This document shows, piece by piece, positions 5,381 through 7,023 of a stretch of DNA of 7,023 nucleotides (the first letter of the stretch is position 1; every line of letters starts with the position of its first letter). Origin of the DNA: Pseudomonadota bacterium (GTDB lineage Bacteria > Pseudomonadota > Gammaproteobacteria > Burkholderiales > Ferrovaceae); the NCBI GenBank assembly GCA_021804705.1, contig JAJZHC010000074.1:1-7023 (forward strand), given 5' to 3'. The notes under the pieces were generated by a model. That model was not told the origin of the DNA and did no database searches. It saw only the letters and a list, made by a program, of their open reading frames with translations. A program made the position numbers and the translations under genes.

Positions 5381-7023
5381 ATGTCCGACTCAAGACCGTT
5401 ACCCCAGGAAAACCAGACATTGATGGACTCTGCCCGCTTCCGTCTCCTGCGCTCTGCATTGTGCACGCTCCCCCTGTTGGGGGCCCTGCTCTTTGCCACT
5501 GCCATGCCCTCTGCAGGCGCTGCAGAAGCATTGCCATTCACTAATAAACCCACCCTGCCGGCAGCACTGGCTACGTCCAATGCCCCCAAAACCTTCCTGA
5601 TGCCTGAAGAAGCTTTCAAGGTCAGCATCAGTACTGCAGCCGCCCAGGATCTGGCCGTGGCGTTCACGCCTGCCCCGGGCTATTACCTCTATCGCGACCG
5701 GATCAAGATCGTCGACGCCGCTGAAGCTTCAGTAGGCCGAATCGCCTTTCCGCAAGCCGAGAGCAAACAGGACCCCAGTTTTGGCCGCGTCTGGGTGTAT
5801 CACCACCCCTTCGCCGTGGACGTGAGTCTGCCCGCAGCCCCCCCACGGGAACTGGCCGTGACCTACCAGGGCTGCGCCGAACAAGGGATCTGCTACCCGC
5901 CCACCACGCAACATTTCGTTCTGGCCTCGCTGACCGGCCGTTACCAGCCAGTTGCCGGAAACACCCTGCTAGAGAGCGCCCCCGACATCAACTCGGCCAA
6001 TCCCAACGAGTTTCTGAGCTTCCTGAAAGGGGCCAGACCACTGCTCGTGCTGGCCACTTTTTTCGGTTTTGGACTATTGCTGGCCATGACCCCCTGCGTG
6101 TTTCCCATGATTCCCATTCTCTCGGGCATTATCGCCGGCCAGGGACATGACATCACCAAAAGCCGCGCCTTTGGCTTGTCCCTCACCTATGTGCTGGGGA
6201 TGGCGCTGACCTACGCCATGGCCGGGATTCTGGCCGGGCTCTCCGGCACACTGCTGTCCAACACCCTGCAAACACCACCTGTTCAGATCGGCACGGCCAT
6301 TCTGTTTGTCATCCTGGCACTTTCCATGTTCGATGTGTACCAGTTGCAGTTGCCAACTGTGCTGCAAAACGGGTTGAACAACCTGTCCAACCGGCTGCCC
6401 GGAGGAAAGTACCTGGGTGTCGGTTTGATGGGCATCCTCTCGGCCCTCGTGATGGGGCCTTGTGTGGCAGCTCCGCTGGCTGGCGGACTGCTTTATATCG
6501 CACAGACCCATGACATCGCCCTGGGAGGGGCGGCATTGTTCATCCTGGCGCTGGGAATGGGCGTGCCGCTGCTAGTGATCGGGACTTCAGCAGGGGCGTT
6601 GTTGCCCCGCGCCGGGCGCTGGATGGTCTGGGTCAAACGTTTCTTTGGCGTGCTATTGCTGGGCGTAGCCCTCTGGATGGTGATGCCGCTTCTGGGATCA
6701 CGGATCAGCACGAATGGCCCCCACTTCGAACGCGTTACCTCCACGGAGGCGCTGGATCAGGCTCTGGGGAGGGCCGCTGCAGAGGGCCGCCCCGTACTCC
6801 TGGATTTTTACGCCGATTGGTGCGTCTCTTGCGTTGAGATGGAAAAGAACGTTTTCCCCACCCAGGAAGTGAAATCAACGCTGGAAAAGGGCGTACTGCT
6901 GCGCGCGGACGTTACTCAAAACACCTCGGAAGACCAGGCCCTGCTGGCACGCTTTGGTTTGTTCGGCCCCCCTGGCACCATTTTCTATGGCAGTGACGGC
7001 CACGAAGTCAGCGAGGGACGGCT
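5381..7023 (+). CDS. dsbD: thiol:disulfide interchange protein DsbD (3' end outside window)
   Basis: DsbD carries electrons from cytoplasmic thioredoxin across the inner membrane to periplasmic DsbC, DsbG and cytochrome c maturation proteins. 547 residues are visible without a stop. A signal peptide (ending near SAGAAEA) is followed by the periplasmic alpha domain with C165 and C171 (YQGCAEQGICYPP). The membrane domain has C239 (MTPCVFPMIP) and C361 (MGPCVAAPLAGG), 122 residues apart as in E. coli. The gamma thioredoxin domain has YADWCVSC (C481, C484) and FGPPGTIFY. Membrane segments are seen near 220-250, 264-287, 302-322, 344-373, 383-402 and 421-439. Only six are visible, where E. coli DsbD has eight. 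About 20 residues are missing at the right edge. The ATG at 5381 has GGAG 4 bp upstream and lies 1 bp after the queG stop. The ATG at 5423 would give a neater signal peptide, though its AGGA is 13 bp away. Confidence 0.95.
   Translation, partial: MSDSRPLPQENQTLMDSARFRLLRSALCTLPLLGALLFATAMPSAGAAEALPFTNKPTLPAALATSNAPKTFLMPEEAFKVSISTAAAQDLAVAFTPAPGYYLYRDRIKIVDAAEASVGRIAFPQAESKQDPSFGRVWVYHHPFAVDVSLPAAPPRELAVTYQGCAEQGICYPPTTQHFVLASLTGRYQPVAGNTLLESAPDINSANPNEFLSFLKGARPLLVLATFFGFGLLLAMTPCVFPMIPILSGIIAGQGHDITKSRAFGLSLTYVLGMALTYAMAGILAGLSGTLLSNTLQTPPVQIGTAILFVILALSMFDVYQLQLPTVLQNGLNNLSNRLPGGKYLGVGLMGILSALVMGPCVAAPLAGGLLYIAQTHDIALGGAALFILALGMGVPLLVIGTSAGALLPRAGRWMVWVKRFFGVLLLGVALWMVMPLLGSRISTNGPHFERVTSTEALDQALGRAAAEGRPVLLDFYADWCVSCVEMEKNVFPTQEVKSTLEKGVLLRADVTQNTSEDQALLARFGLFGPPGTIFYGSDGHEVSEGR

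Noticed and set aside
5026..5667. Minus-strand open frame (213 codons) across the queG/dsbD junction
   Set aside because: It is antisense to the QueG iron-sulfur region and the DsbD signal peptide and has no recognisable motif.
6074..6511. Minus-strand open frame (145 codons) opposite the DsbD membrane domain
   Set aside because: It is rich in Gln, His and Gly, as expected from reading membrane-helix codons backwards. It is a shadow.
1..7023. A new defence, mobile or biosynthetic system
   Set aside because: Every gene is a recognisable housekeeping gene in intact frame with tight spacing. There are no transposase, phage, toxin-antitoxin, CRISPR or RNA gene signals, and no gene-free stretch longer than about 100 bp.

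Overview
The window is GC-rich, almost gap-free coding DNA. It holds six housekeeping genes in two divergent groups, and both outer genes run off the window edges. The motif wording of MutL, QueG and MiaA, together with the order queG / tsaE-amidase-mutL-miaA, points to a Proteobacterium, most likely a Betaproteobacterium. That placement is an inference from remembered family features, not from a search.

Leftward group (minus strand, read from 4218 down to 1): tsaE (t6A37 tRNA modification ATPase), an AMIN + Amidase_3 N-acetylmuramoyl-L-alanine amidase of the AmiB/AmiC type, mutL (mismatch repair), and the first 184 codons of miaA (i6A37 tRNA prenylation). Junctions are very tight. tsaE and the amidase overlap by 28 bp, the amidase and mutL share a 4-bp ATGA, and mutL and miaA are 10 bp apart. 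This is the conserved tsaE-ami-mutL-miaA operon. In many Proteobacteria hfq follows miaA, but that would lie outside this window.

Rightward group (plus strand, from 4318 to the right edge): queG (epoxyqueuosine reductase, last step of queuosine-34 synthesis), then after 1 bp dsbD (transmembrane thiol-disulfide reductant carrier), which is cut about 20 residues before its expected end. The 99-bp divergent gap (4219-4317) must hold any promoters for both groups. It has two short inverted repeats but no convincing sigma70 promoter.

Functionally, three genes (tsaE, miaA, queG) modify the tRNA anticodon loop, one remodels septal peptidoglycan, one repairs replication errors, and one feeds electrons to the periplasm. 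I see no mobile element, CRISPR array, RNA gene or unknown gene. The most notable departure from textbook proteins is the DsbD. It appears to have six rather than eight transmembrane helices, because the segment between the second membrane cysteine and the thioredoxin CXXC is about 56 residues shorter than in E. coli. I found no sign of a previously undescribed system.
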